Below are positions 28,440-37,825 of a stretch of DNA of 64,000 bases, piece after piece. The stretch is from Syntrophales bacterium (GTDB lineage Bacteria > Desulfobacterota > Syntrophia > Syntrophales > PHBD01). Numbering within the stretch: position 1 is the stretch's first letter; each line of letters opens with the position of its first letter. A model generated the notes under the pieces. It made no database searches and was not told where the DNA came from. It worked only from the letters and a program-made list of their open reading frames with translations. The position numbers were made by a program, and so were the translations under genes. Where the stretch lies: positions 62,001 through 126,000 of the forward strand of contig DAOSEM010000002.1 in assembly GCA_035363115.1 (NCBI GenBank), given 5' to 3'.

Positions 28440-28976
28440 TTACGCGGCAGGTCCGGTTACGAAGCCCTTGGACGGGGGGCCCGTGTCGGCCGGCGTCCCG
28501 GCGATCTGGGCGAGGTAGGCGGCGCCGAGCTTCTTCAGATGGTCGCTCACGTTGTCGAAGTAGTTGAAGTGGGCCTGCTCCTCGTCGTTGATGGTCTCGA
28601 AGAGCTTCATGCTGATGCTGTCCCCACTCTCCCGGCATACCAGGATGAACTGGTTGTAGGCATCGATGGTGTCGTCCTCGAGGGTGGCGTTGAAGGGGAA
28701 CACGGCCTCCACCTTCTGGCCCTTCTGAACCTTCGCGGCGAGGTCCGTCGTCGGCTCCCCGCCCAGCTCCTTGATGCGCTCGGCGAACATCTCGGCGTGG
28801 CGCATCTCGTCGATGGCGATCAGCTTGATCTTCGCCGCCAGCTCCCCGTAGTCCATGTCGTCCAGGTTGTAGTGCTGGTTCATGTACTGGTGGATGGCCA
28901 TCAGTTCCATGGAGCGCGCCTTGTTCAGGACGTCGATGACCTTCTTCCTGCGCTGTTCCTTGCTGCCCTGTGCCAT
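28440..28976 (-). CDS. bfr: Bacterioferritin-like iron storage protein
   Basis: 178 residues from ATG 28976, which follows AAAGGAGG. A four-helix ferritin: helix A LNKARSMELMAIHQYMNQH, helix B with the di-iron DEMRHAEMFAERIKELGG, helix C with ILVCRESGDSIS, and helix D with the ETINDEEQAHFNYFDN second iron box. The methionine in DEMRHAE matches the haem-ligating Met of bacterioferritin. It should store iron and consume peroxide or oxygen. The C-terminus is about 20 residues longer than usual. Divergently transcribed from the gene at 29132. Confidence 0.85.
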   Translation of the reverse strand: MAQGSKEQRRKKVIDVLNKARSMELMAIHQYMNQHYNLDDMDYGELAAKIKLIAIDEMRHAEMFAERIKELGGEPTTDLAAKVQKGQKVEAVFPFNATLEDDTIDAYNQFILVCRESGDSISMKLFETINDEEQAHFNYFDNVSDHLKKLGAAYLAQIAGTPADTGPPSKGFVTGPAA

Positions 28977-29131
28977 AAAGCCTCCTTTCCAGGCTGTGTT
29001 GGATGATCTTCTGTTGATGGAGACAGGAACCGTGATTCGTGGTATGCAGTTCCCCCGTAAGAGAGGGAAACCGGAAATTTCCTGGAGATTCAGGACGAAG
29101 CGGTGCCCACTATACCAAAAAGGGGGTGCAA

Positions 29132-29680
29132 ATGAAAAGAGTCCTGCTGTTGATCGACATCCAGAACGACTACTTTCCCGGCGGCAGGATGGAGCTGGCT
29201 GGGAGCGTTGAGGCCGGGGAAAAAGCCGGGCTCCTGCTGGCGGCGTTCCGGAGCCGGGATCTCCCGGTGGTCCACATCCAGCACGTGTCGGTCCGTCCGG
29301 GATCCTCATTTTTCCTGCCGGACACGGATGGCGTGCAGGTTCATGCGTCCGTCCGACCGCGGGAGGGGGAGGCGCTCTTTCAGAAATTTTATCCCAACAG
29401 CTTCCGGGAGACCCCCCTCTTGGAGCACCTGCGCCGGCTTGAAACCAGGCAGCTGGTCATTGCTGGAATGATGACACACATGTGCGTCGATTCCACCGTG
29501 CGGGCGGCCTTCGACCTGGGCTTCACCTGCAGCCTGGCCCACGACGCCTGCGCCACAAGAAATCTGTCCTTCGGGGGCATCGAGGTGCCCGCGGAGCATG
29601 TCCATGCCTCCCACATCGCGGCGCTCAACGGAATTTTCTGCAGGGCCGCCGCCGCGGAGGATCTCTGCGCCGGTCTCTGA
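29132..29680 (+). CDS. Isochorismatase-like cysteine hydrolase
   Basis: 182 residues from ATG 29132, after AAAAAGGGGGTG. The family core is visible: LLLIDIQNDYFPGG with the catalytic Asp, the FQKFYPNSF lysine segment, and GMMTHMCVDSTVRAAFDLGF with the nucleophilic Cys. Relatives include nicotinamidase and other amide hydrolases; the substrate is not determined. Sharing a 155-base divergent control region with the bacterioferritin gene may be incidental. Confidence 0.85.
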   Translation: MKRVLLLIDIQNDYFPGGRMELAGSVEAGEKAGLLLAAFRSRDLPVVHIQHVSVRPGSSFFLPDTDGVQVHASVRPREGEALFQKFYPNSFRETPLLEHLRRLETRQLVIAGMMTHMCVDSTVRAAFDLGFTCSLAHDACATRNLSFGGIEVPAEHVHASHIAALNGIFCRAAAAEDLCAGL

Positions 29681-29807
29681 GAGCGAGGGGCGGGGAAGCC
29701 GGCGGGCGGCGTGACCGGAAGGCTTCGTTCCCTTCGCGGAGCGTCCCGGGGAATGCCTGCCCTCGTCTGGCGGCCGCCGGAACATGATCATCGAGGAGGA
29801 ATCCAGA

Positions 29808-30803
29808 ATGAGCGGTAGAATCCGGTTTCTGCTGACCGTTGCCGTTGTGGCGGCCATTTCCATTGGATTTCCGGTGACCGGCCCGGCGCTGGCGGCCTGG
29901 CCCGAGCGACCGGTCACCCTGCTGGTCGGCTTTGCTCCCGGCGGGACCATGGATCTGAGCGCAAGGGCTCTCGCCCGGGCGGCGGAGAAGGTCCTGGGAA
30001 AGCCGGTCGTGGTCGAGAACAAGACCGGAGGGACGGGGACCGTGGCCCTGGCGGCCCTGCTTTCCCAGAAAGCGGACGGCTACACCCTCTGCGCCACGCC
30101 CAGTTCAGTTCTGATCCGGGTCTCCCAGATGCAGCGGGTGCCCTTCAAGCCGCTGACGGGCTTCCGGCCCATCCTCGGCTTCACCACCCCGCAGCTGGGG
30201 ATCGTTGTGAAACAGGACGCACCCTGGAAATCCATGGCCGACCTTATGGCCTATGCGAAGAAGAACCCCGGCCGGCTGAAGTATGCCACTACCGGCGTGG
30301 GGAGCACGACCCATGCCGCGGTGGAGGAGGTTGCCGCCCGGGAGAAGGTGCGCATGGTGCACGTGCCCTACAAGGGCAGCATCGAGGCACTGACGGCTCT
30401 CCTGGGCGGGCACGTCGACTTCGCCTCCGTCACCTCCGAATTCATTCCTTCGGTGAAGGCCGGCCAGGCCCGCCTGCTGGTCACGATGGGGGAAAAACGG
30501 TCGCCTAAATTTCCGCAGGTGCCGACGATGAAGGAAGCCGGCTACGATTTCACGAACGACGCGGTCTATGCCGTCGTCGCACCGGCGAATCTGCCGCCGG
30601 AAATTGCGGGGAAGCTGGAGGATGCATTTGCCCGGGCTGTCCGGGACAGGGACTTCCTGCAGGCCCTCGACCGGATCGACCTGGTTCCGGTGTATTACGA
30701 TTCGACGGCGTTCCAGCAGTTCCTGCGGGTTCAGTGGAAGATCATCAACCGGCACCTGAGGGCGGCGGGCCTCATCCGGCAGGCGGCCACGCCTCCGGAG
30801 TAG
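29808..30803 (+). CDS. tctC: TctC-like (Bug) solute-binding protein
   Basis: 331 residues with a signal peptide cut near ALAAW. The mature start WPERPVTLLVGFAPGGTMDLSA is diagnostic of Bug/TctC periplasmic receptors; GGTGTVALAALLSQKADGYT and VPYKGSIEALTALLGGHVD are the other ligand-loop regions. It delivers a carboxylate (citrate, tricarballylate, aromatic or similar) to the TctAB permease encoded just downstream. The ligand is not predictable. Start supported by GAGGAGGA. Confidence 0.9.
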   Translation: MSGRIRFLLTVAVVAAISIGFPVTGPALAAWPERPVTLLVGFAPGGTMDLSARALARAAEKVLGKPVVVENKTGGTGTVALAALLSQKADGYTLCATPSSVLIRVSQMQRVPFKPLTGFRPILGFTTPQLGIVVKQDAPWKSMADLMAYAKKNPGRLKYATTGVGSTTHAAVEEVAAREKVRMVHVPYKGSIEALTALLGGHVDFASVTSEFIPSVKAGQARLLVTMGEKRSPKFPQVPTMKEAGYDFTNDAVYAVVAPANLPPEIAGKLEDAFARAVRDRDFLQALDRIDLVPVYYDSTAFQQFLRVQWKIINRHLRAAGLIRQAATPPE

Positions 30804-30833
30804 AAACCCGGCGGACCGGACCAGGGAGGCGGT

Positions 30834-31295
30834 TTGGACAGCGTGAACAGGATCACCCGGGATCGGATCAGCGGCGCTCTCTGGCTGGCGGCGGCCGTTT
30901 TCGTCACGGTATCGGGAACAAGGCTCGGAATCGGGACGTATGACGACCCCGGCCCGGGCTTTCTTCTCTTCTGGTCGGGCCTCGGCCTGGGCCTGCTGGC
31001 CGTCGTTCTCCTGCTCCTGAGCCTGGGGGGCCGGGCGTCGGCGGAGGAAGGGCCCCTGCGGCTTCCGCGACGATCCGGTGTCCTGGTCGTTGTCTCCCTG
31101 GCCCTGTATTGCTGGCTGCTGCCGGGGCTGGGCTATCTGGCCGCGACGACGGGATTGATGCTCGTCCTGTTCGGCCTCGGGCGCATGAGGATCCGCAACG
31201 TCGTCCTCGGCTCCCTGATGGCGGTCATCCTGAGTTACATTCTTTTTCTCCACGTTCTGAAGGTTCCCCTTCCCCGGGGAATTCTTTCCTTTTGA
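30834..31295 (+). CDS. tctB: TctB-like small transporter subunit
   Basis: 153 residues with four membrane helices, the size and layout of TctB. The PGPGFLLFWSGLGLGLLA segment is typical of the family. It starts at TTG 30834 after AGGGAGG. Together with TctA it makes the membrane part of a tripartite tricarboxylate transporter driven by an ion gradient. Confidence 0.85.
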   Translation: MDSVNRITRDRISGALWLAAAVFVTVSGTRLGIGTYDDPGPGFLLFWSGLGLGLLAVVLLLLSLGGRASAEEGPLRLPRRSGVLVVVSLALYCWLLPGLGYLAATTGLMLVLFGLGRMRIRNVVLGSLMAVILSYILFLHVLKVPLPRGILSF

Positions 31296-31319
31296 TCGCG
31301 GAGCCGCGGGGTTGCGTCG

Positions 31320-32822
31320 TTGGATATCCTGAACGGTCTCCTTTATGGCTTTTCCATCGCCACCCAGCCCGACCACCTCGTCCTGGTCTTTGCCGGCTGC
31401 CTCCTGGGGACGCTGGTCGGCGTACTGCCCGGTCTCGGACCGGTGGCGGCGATTTCCATCCTCCTGCCCCTGACCTTCCAACTGCCGCCGGCCGGGGCGA
31501 TCATCATGCTCGCGGGGATCTACTACGGGGTGATGTACGGCGGCTCGACCACCTCGATTCTGGTGAACGTTCCCGGTGAGACGGCCTCCGTCGTGACGTG
31601 CCTGGACGGCTACCAGATGGCCCGCCAGGGCCGGGCGGGTCCCGCCCTGGGAATCGCCGCCTTCGGGTCCTTCATCGCCGGCACCGTTGGCATCGTCGGC
31701 CTGCATCTGATCGCCGGGCCCCTGTCTTCCGTGGCGCTCAAGTTCGGGCCGCCGGAATATTTCGCCATCATCCTCATGGGGTTCACGTTCGTCACGTACC
31801 TGGCCCCGGGATCGCCGCTCAAGGCGGGGATCATGGCTGTTCTCGGCCTCATCCTGAGCGGTGTCGGACTGGATCCGATCACGGCGGAGCAGCGGATGAC
31901 CTTCGGGGTGATCAACCTGTTCGAGGGGATCGGGGTGGCCCCGCTCGCCATGGGGCTCTTCGGCGTCGCGGAGGTCCTGAAGCGACTGGAGCAGGCGTCC
32001 TTCGGCAGGATCCTGACGGTGAAAATCCGGAGCCTTTTCCCGGGCCGGAAGGACTGGCTGCAGGCCCGGTGGGCCATTGTCCGGGGAACGCTGACGGGGT
32101 TCTTCCTGGGCCTTCTGCCCGGCGGGGGGCCCGTTCTCTCCACATTCGTATCCTACGGCATGGAAAGGCGGATCGCGAAGGAGCCGGAGCGGTTCGGCCG
32201 GGGTGCCATCGAGGGGGTAGCGGCCCCCGAGGCAGCGAACAATGCCGCCGCCTCCACGTCCTTCATCCCGCTCTTCACCCTGGGCATCCCGCCGAACGTC
32301 GTCCTGGCCGTCCTGTTCGGGGCCTTCCTGGTTCACGGCATCCAGCCGGGGCCCCTGCTGATCCGGGATCATCCGGACATCTTCTGGGGCGTCGTGGGCA
32401 GCATGTACATCGGTAATGCCATGCTGCTCGTCCTGAACCTGCCCCTCATCCCCCTGTGGGTTCAGGTCCTCCGGATCCCCGACCGGATCCTGTATCCGCT
32501 GATCCTCCTGCTGTGCGTCGTCGGCGCCTATTCCATCAACAACAGCGTCTTCGACATCGGCGTCATGGTGGTCTTCGGCGTTGCCGGCTTCTTCCTGAAA
32601 AGGGGAGGCTACGAGGCGGCTCCGCTGATCCTTGCGTTCGTCCTGGGACCCATGCTGGAGGTCAACCTGCGCCGGTCGCTGCTCATCTCCGGCGGTGACT
32701 TCTCCATCTTCTTCACCCGCCCGATCGCCCTGGGGGCCATGGCTGCCTGCGCGCTCCTCCTGGGGCTCTCCTTTTTCCGTGTGCGGAAAGAGGGCCCGCC
32801 GCGTCACACCGAAGCACCATAA
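31320..32822 (+). CDS. tctA: TctA-like large permease subunit
   Basis: 500 residues, the normal TctA length, with about twelve membrane segments. Conserved blocks are LVGVLPGLGPVAAISILLP, YYGVMYGGSTTSILVNVPGE and EGVAAPEAANNAAASTSFIP. It starts at TTG 31320; no stronger start is available. It is the last gene of tctCBA and runs convergent to the hydrogenase cluster. Confidence 0.9.
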   Translation: MDILNGLLYGFSIATQPDHLVLVFAGCLLGTLVGVLPGLGPVAAISILLPLTFQLPPAGAIIMLAGIYYGVMYGGSTTSILVNVPGETASVVTCLDGYQMARQGRAGPALGIAAFGSFIAGTVGIVGLHLIAGPLSSVALKFGPPEYFAIILMGFTFVTYLAPGSPLKAGIMAVLGLILSGVGLDPITAEQRMTFGVINLFEGIGVAPLAMGLFGVAEVLKRLEQASFGRILTVKIRSLFPGRKDWLQARWAIVRGTLTGFFLGLLPGGGPVLSTFVSYGMERRIAKEPERFGRGAIEGVAAPEAANNAAASTSFIPLFTLGIPPNVVLAVLFGAFLVHGIQPGPLLIRDHPDIFWGVVGSMYIGNAMLLVLNLPLIPLWVQVLRIPDRILYPLILLLCVVGAYSINNSVFDIGVMVVFGVAGFFLKRGGYEAAPLILAFVLGPMLEVNLRRSLLISGGDFSIFFTRPIALGAMAACALLLGLSFFRVRKEGPPRHTEAP

Positions 32823-32826
32823 GAAA

Positions 32827-32853
32827 AGGGGACGGACCGCAGTCCGTCCCCCT
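32827..32853. terminator. Hairpin between tctA and hydA
   Basis: GGGGACGGAC and GTCCGTCCCC form a perfect ten-base stem with a CGCA loop, 5 bases after the tctA stop and 31 bases from the hydA stop. Weak T-run on both sides; likely bidirectional. A related GGGGGAC stem occurs after the formate dehydrogenase gene. Confidence 0.6.
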
Positions 32854-32882
32854 TCTGGAAGCTGTTTCCACAATCCGGCCGG

Positions 32883-34679
32883 TCAGTTTTCCGCCGGGTG
32901 GTGGGGATCCTCCCACGACCCTTCGTAGGCCCGGTGGGGCACGTCGGTCCCCCGCTGCGTGTAGTGCGTGTGCAGAAGCTCATGGGACTTGTGGCCCAGG
33001 GGCTCCTTCAGGAAGACCTCGTAGATCTTCGTGATCGACGGGTTCTCATGGGATTGGCGGAGCTTCTGGACGTCCTTGTCGTCCCGGTAGAGGGCCGAGG
33101 AGCGGAGGATGCGGATCTCGTTGTTCGTCGGGATCGGCTCTCCGCCGCCGGCGATGCAGCCGCCGGGGCAGCACATGATCTCGATGAAGGCGTAGTCCGC
33201 CTTTCCCTCCCGGATCAGGTCCATCAGCTTCCGGGCATTGCTGAGGCCGTGGGCGACGGCCACCTTCACCTCGCCCAGGGGGCCGACCGTGAGGGCCGCC
33301 TCCTTGACCCCATCCAGACCGCGGACCGGGGTGATGTCGAGGCTCGGCAGGTTTCCGCCGGTCACCACCGCATAGACTGTCCGGAGGGCCGCCTCCATGA
33401 CGCCGCCGGTGGCGCCGAAGATCGTTCCCGCACCGGTGTACTCGCCCATGGGGGCATCGTAGTCCTCGTCCGGCAGGTTGAGGAAGTCGATGCCCGACTC
33501 CTTGATCATCCGTCCCAGCTCCCGGGTCGTGAGGACGTAGTCCACGTCCCGGAAGCCGCTGGAGTTCATCTCCGGCCGGGAGGCCTCGAACTTCTTGGCC
33601 GTGCAGGGCATGATGGAGACGACGACGATATCCTTCGGGTCGATGCCGGCCTGCTCGGCGTAGTACGTCTTTGCCAGGGCCCCGAACATCTGCTGGGGCG
33701 ACTTGCAGGTGGACAAGTGGTCCAGCAGGTCCGGGTAGAAGTGCTCACAGAACTTGATCCACCCGGGGCTGCAGGAGGTGATCATGGGCAGCGTGCCGCC
33801 CTCCTTGACCCGTTTCAGGAGCTCGTTTCCTTCCTCGATGATCGTCAGGTCGGCGGTGAAATTCGTATCGAAGACCTTGTCAAAGCCCAGTCGCCGGAGC
33901 GCGGCGATCATTTTGCCCGTCACGAGGGATCCCGGGGGCAGGCTGAATTCCTCGCCGAGGGCGGCCCGGATGGCCGGTGCCTCCTGGACGATCACGTGTT
34001 TCGCGGGATCCTGGAGGGCCTTCCAGACGGCGTCCACGTCGTCCTTCTCATAAAGGGCTCCCACGGGGCAGGCGAGGATGCACTGGCCGCAGGCGACACA
34101 GGTGGACTCGATCAGGGGCAGGTTGAAAGCCGGGGTGACCCGGACGTCGCTGCCCCTGTAGGACGGCGTCAGGACGCTCACCGACTGGACGGATTCGCAG
34201 ACGGTGATGCAGCGGTGGCAGTTGATGCACTTGCGGTTGTCCCGGACGATGGACGGGCTGGACCGGTCGATCATGCTCTCCGGGAAGGACTCTGGGACGT
34301 CGAACCGCATCGAGCGGACGCCCACCATTTCGGCGACCCTCTGGAGCTCGCAGTTGCCGTTGCGGACGCAGAAATTGCATTCCTGGGGGTGATTGGACAG
34401 GAGCAGTTCCACGACAAGGCGCCGGGCGGTCCGGACCCGGTCGGTCGTCGTCCGGACGACCATCCCCTCGCTGACGGGGAATACGCAGGAGGCGATGAGG
34501 CCCCGCTGGCCCTCCACCTCCACCATGCAGACCCGGCAGGCGCCGGGGGTGTGTCCGATTTCCTGCCAGGCGCAGAGGGTGGGGATCCGGATGCCCGCCT
34601 GCTTCGCGGCGTTCAGGATCGTCGTCCCCGTCTCCACGCTGACTTTCTGGTTGTCTATGGTCAGGGTTACTTGTGACAT
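32883..34679 (-). CDS. hndD: [FeFe] hydrogenase catalytic subunit (HndD/HydA type)
   Basis: 598 residues from ATG 34679 after GGAGG. Residues 1-80 are a [2Fe-2S] ferredoxin domain (TPGACRVCMVEVEG), followed by a His-Cys3 [4Fe-4S] segment (HPQECNFCVRNGNC), two [4Fe-4S] motifs (CINCHRCITVC, CVACGQCILACPVG) and the H-cluster domain: L1 TSCSPGW at 301-307, L2 MPCTAKKFE from 357, L3 EIMCCPGGCIAGGG near 500, and a C-terminal small-subunit domain. It makes or oxidises H2. L1 is TSCS rather than the textbook TSCC. Partner subunits lie directly upstream; hydEFG maturases are not in the window. Confidence 0.93.
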   Translation of the reverse strand: MSQVTLTIDNQKVSVETGTTILNAAKQAGIRIPTLCAWQEIGHTPGACRVCMVEVEGQRGLIASCVFPVSEGMVVRTTTDRVRTARRLVVELLLSNHPQECNFCVRNGNCELQRVAEMVGVRSMRFDVPESFPESMIDRSSPSIVRDNRKCINCHRCITVCESVQSVSVLTPSYRGSDVRVTPAFNLPLIESTCVACGQCILACPVGALYEKDDVDAVWKALQDPAKHVIVQEAPAIRAALGEEFSLPPGSLVTGKMIAALRRLGFDKVFDTNFTADLTIIEEGNELLKRVKEGGTLPMITSCSPGWIKFCEHFYPDLLDHLSTCKSPQQMFGALAKTYYAEQAGIDPKDIVVVSIMPCTAKKFEASRPEMNSSGFRDVDYVLTTRELGRMIKESGIDFLNLPDEDYDAPMGEYTGAGTIFGATGGVMEAALRTVYAVVTGGNLPSLDITPVRGLDGVKEAALTVGPLGEVKVAVAHGLSNARKLMDLIREGKADYAFIEIMCCPGGCIAGGGEPIPTNNEIRILRSSALYRDDKDVQKLRQSHENPSITKIYEVFLKEPLGHKSHELLHTHYTQRGTDVPHRAYEGSWEDPHHPAEN

Positions 34680-34726
34680 GCATGTCCTCCGTGATGTTCT
34701 ATCGATAGGCTCCGGTGACGGAAGTC

Positions 34727-37700
34727 TTATACTTCCGCGTCGCAGCGCAGGCAGCGGCAGGCCTCCGCGATGGCCAGCTCCCGGGTGAATCCGAGTTCGA
34801 CCTCTGCGAAAGACGTGTTCCGCCCGGCTCCGTGGAGCTCCGGCATTTTCGTCTGGGGTGCCTCCTGGGTCTCCTCGTCGATGATGAGGGGAACGTCGAT
34901 CTTCTCCTCCGCCGGCGCTTCCCAGGCTGGCTCGCCCGCTGCGGTCCGGATGTCGGCGTCGATGTCGGCCGCCGCCTGATGGCCTGCGGCGATGGCGCCG
35001 ATCACCGTGTCGGGACCCGTGACCGCGTCGCCCCCGGCGTAGAACTTCGGGCTCGTCGTCCGGGATTTGCTCCCCTTGGCCAGGTCGTAACAGGTCCACT
35101 TGTTGATGACGATGCCGCTGTCCTTGGGAACGAAGGCCATGTCGGGCACCTGGCCGATGGCCGCCACAACGGCGTCCACGGAGAGGGTGAACTCGGAGCC
35201 GGGGATGGGGATGGGCCGCCTGCGGCCACTCCGGTCGAAGTCACCGAGCTTCATGCGCTCGCAGGTGATGCCGCTGACCTTGCCGTCTTTCCCCTCTACG
35301 CGCAGGGGCGCCGCGAGGAACTCGATCTTGATGTCCTCGTCCAGGGCCGCTGTGACTTCCTCCTCCGCGGCGGGCATTTCCTTCCGCTCACGCCGGTAGA
35401 GGATGGTCACGTCGGCACCCATCCGCTTCGCGCAGCGGGCGGCGTCGATGGCGGAGTTGCCGCCGCCGATGACGGCCACCTTCGATCCGAGGGTCCTGGT
35501 GCCCTTCATCCAGGCGTTTTCATCGAGGTTGAAGGCCCGCAGGAATTCCACGCCGCCCCAGACGCCCTGGAGATCCTCCCCCGGGACGTCCATTTTCGTG
35601 CTCTTGTGGGCGCCCGTGGCCAGGTAGACGTAGTCGAAGTCCTTGCCCAGCTTGTCGAAGGGGAGATCCTTTCCGACCCGGACATTGCACCGGATCTCTA
35701 CGCCGAGCCGGCGGATGTCGTCGATCTCGCCGGCCAGGATGTTCCGGGGCAGCCGGTAGGACGGAATGGCCCAGCGCAGCATGCCGCCCGGATCGGGAAG
35801 CTCCTCGAAGACCGTCACGGCGTAGCCCCGGAGTGCCAGGTCCCGGGCGGCCGTGAGGCCCGCCGGACCGGCGCCGACCACGGCGATCTTCTCCTTCCGG
35901 ATGACCGGAACGGGGCTGACCTCGGGCCGCGGGGCGCTGTCGGTGATGAACCGCTTGAGGAACTTGATGGCGATGGGCTCGTCCATCTTTCCCCGGCGGC
36001 ACTTGGACTGGCATTTGTGGTCGCACACCCGGCCGCAGACAGATGGGAAGGGGTTCGTCTTCAGGAGCACCTTGTAGGCGTCCTCGAACCGCTCCGCCCG
36101 GATCAGGCCGATGTAGGCCGGAACGTCCATCCCGATGGGGCAGGTGTTCTGGCAGGGTGACTTGAAAAGGGACGAGCAGACGGCGGCCCGGCAGTGCTTG
36201 TCCCGGATGTGCTCCTCGTACTCATTGCGGAAGTAGCGGATGGTGCTGAGCACCGGATTGGGCGCCGTCTGGCCGAGGCCGCAGAGGGAGGCGTCCTTGA
36301 TGATACCGGCCATCTCCTCCAGAAGCTCGATGTCGCCCTCCTTGCCCTTGCCATGGGCGATGTTCGTGAGGATCTCCAGCATCCGCTTGGTTCCCTCGCG
36401 GCAGGGGGTGCACTTTCCGCAGGATTCGTCCTGGCAGAAATCCATGAAAAACCGGGCCATGTCGACGGCGCAGTTGTCCTCGTTCATGACGATGAGGCCG
36501 CCGGAGCCCATGATGGCGCCCAGTTCGGCCACTTTTTCATAATCCACCGGGGCGTTCAGGTGCTGGACGGGGATGCAGCCGCCGGAGGGGCCGCCCAACT
36601 GTGCGGCCTTGAATTTCTTGTTCTTGGGGATGCCGCCGCCGATGTCGTAGACGATCGTTCCCAGTGGGGTTCCCATGGGGACTTCCACGAGGCCCACGTT
36701 GTTCACGTCGCCCGTCAGCGCGAAGACCTTGGTCCCCTTGCTCTTCTCGGAGCCGACGCCGGCGTGCCACGCGGCGCCCTTCAGGATGATCTGGGCGACA
36801 TTCGCGAAGGTCTCCACGTTGTTCAGGACCGACGGCCGCTGCCAGAGGCCCGCTACGGCGGGGAAGGGCGGCCGCGGGCGGGGCATGCCCCGCTTGCCCT
36901 CGATGGAGGTCATGAGCGCCGTCTCTTCGCCGCAGACGAACGCGCCGGCGCCCTGGTAGATCTCCAGGTCGAAGTCGAAGCCCGTTCCCAGGATGTCCTT
37001 TCCCAGGAGGCCCATGTCCTGGGCCTGGTTGATGGCGATGTTCAGGCGGTGGATGGCCAGGGGATACTCGGCCCGGCAGTAGATGTATCCGTGGTGGGCT
37101 CCGATGGCCTTGGCCGCGATGACCATGCCCTCGAGAACCGCGTGGGGGTCCGCCTCCAGGACGCTGCGGTCCATGAAGGCCCCCGGATCGCCCTCGTCGG
37201 CGTTACAGAGGACGTATTTGATGTCGCCGGGGGAGGTGGAGCAGAATTTCCACTTCAGGCCCGTGGGGAATCCGGCGCCGCCGCGGCCGCGGAGGCCCGA
37301 GTCCAGCATCGTCTGGACGATGTCCGCGGAGGACATCTCGGTCAGGGCCTTTGCCATGCCGGCGTAACCGTCCCGGGCGATGTACTCCTCGATCCGTTCC
37401 GGGTCGATGAGGCCCCGGTTGCGGAGAACCCGCAGCTCCTGCAGGGCGAAGAAGGGAATTTCCTGCATGGTCGGGATGACCGCTTCCGTGGTCGGTTCCC
37501 GGTACAGCAGGCGCTCCAGGATACGCCCCTTCACCAGGTGTTCTTCCACCAGCTCCGGCACGTCCTCCGGCTTGATCATCATATAGATAACACCCTCGGG
37601 GTAGACCACCATGATGGGGCCCTGGGCGCAGAATCCGTTGCAGCCCGTCTCAACGAGCTTGATCTCGTCGGCGAGATTGCGCTTCATCAGCTCGGCCACC

Positions 37701-37783
37701 AGGGCCTTTTTGACCATCAGGCTTCCCGAGGCGTGACACCCCGTTCCCCCGCAGAGCAACAGATGTGAACGAAATACTTTCAT
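34727..37783 (-). CDS. NuoF-GltD fusion, hydrogenase diaphorase subunit
   Basis: 1018 residues. Residues 1-105 are a thioredoxin-like [2Fe-2S] domain (LCGGTGCHASG, VETGCNGFCAQGP). NuoF/HndC follows: FMN and NADH site GLRGRGGAGFPTG near 165, GAGAFVCGEETALM, SLBB region, and [4Fe-4S] CGKCTPCREG near 451. From about 547 a GltD-like flavoprotein begins, with cysteine block CPIGMDV through CGRVCDHKCQSKC, FAD site VVGAGPAGLTAARDLA near 631 and a second nucleotide site VIGGGNSAIDAARCA near 769. Thus two pyridine-nucleotide sites lie on one chain, suggesting simultaneous NADH and NADPH coupling. ATG 37783 is chosen, eleven bases after AGGAGG; 37807 is an alternative. Confidence 0.9.
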   Translation of the reverse strand: MKVFRSHLLLCGGTGCHASGSLMVKKALVAELMKRNLADEIKLVETGCNGFCAQGPIMVVYPEGVIYMMIKPEDVPELVEEHLVKGRILERLLYREPTTEAVIPTMQEIPFFALQELRVLRNRGLIDPERIEEYIARDGYAGMAKALTEMSSADIVQTMLDSGLRGRGGAGFPTGLKWKFCSTSPGDIKYVLCNADEGDPGAFMDRSVLEADPHAVLEGMVIAAKAIGAHHGYIYCRAEYPLAIHRLNIAINQAQDMGLLGKDILGTGFDFDLEIYQGAGAFVCGEETALMTSIEGKRGMPRPRPPFPAVAGLWQRPSVLNNVETFANVAQIILKGAAWHAGVGSEKSKGTKVFALTGDVNNVGLVEVPMGTPLGTIVYDIGGGIPKNKKFKAAQLGGPSGGCIPVQHLNAPVDYEKVAELGAIMGSGGLIVMNEDNCAVDMARFFMDFCQDESCGKCTPCREGTKRMLEILTNIAHGKGKEGDIELLEEMAGIIKDASLCGLGQTAPNPVLSTIRYFRNEYEEHIRDKHCRAAVCSSLFKSPCQNTCPIGMDVPAYIGLIRAERFEDAYKVLLKTNPFPSVCGRVCDHKCQSKCRRGKMDEPIAIKFLKRFITDSAPRPEVSPVPVIRKEKIAVVGAGPAGLTAARDLALRGYAVTVFEELPDPGGMLRWAIPSYRLPRNILAGEIDDIRRLGVEIRCNVRVGKDLPFDKLGKDFDYVYLATGAHKSTKMDVPGEDLQGVWGGVEFLRAFNLDENAWMKGTRTLGSKVAVIGGGNSAIDAARCAKRMGADVTILYRRERKEMPAAEEEVTAALDEDIKIEFLAAPLRVEGKDGKVSGITCERMKLGDFDRSGRRRPIPIPGSEFTLSVDAVVAAIGQVPDMAFVPKDSGIVINKWTCYDLAKGSKSRTTSPKFYAGGDAVTGPDTVIGAIAAGHQAAADIDADIRTAAGEPAWEAPAEEKIDVPLIIDEETQEAPQTKMPELHGAGRNTSFAEVELGFTRELAIAEACRCLRCDAEV

Positions 37784-37825
37784 TGGGTTTCCATCCTCCT
37801 TCATCACGTCAGAGATTCCGTCCCG

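Noticed and set aside
30105..32873. A 922-codon open frame on the minus strand across tctCBA
   Set aside because: Composition is Gln, Asp, Arg and Gly-rich without domains and it mirrors the third-codon GC of the strong tctCBA genes. It is an antisense shadow.
32898..36160. Long plus-strand frames across the hydrogenase genes
   Set aside because: Antisense shadows; the minus-strand products are complete iron-sulfur proteins.
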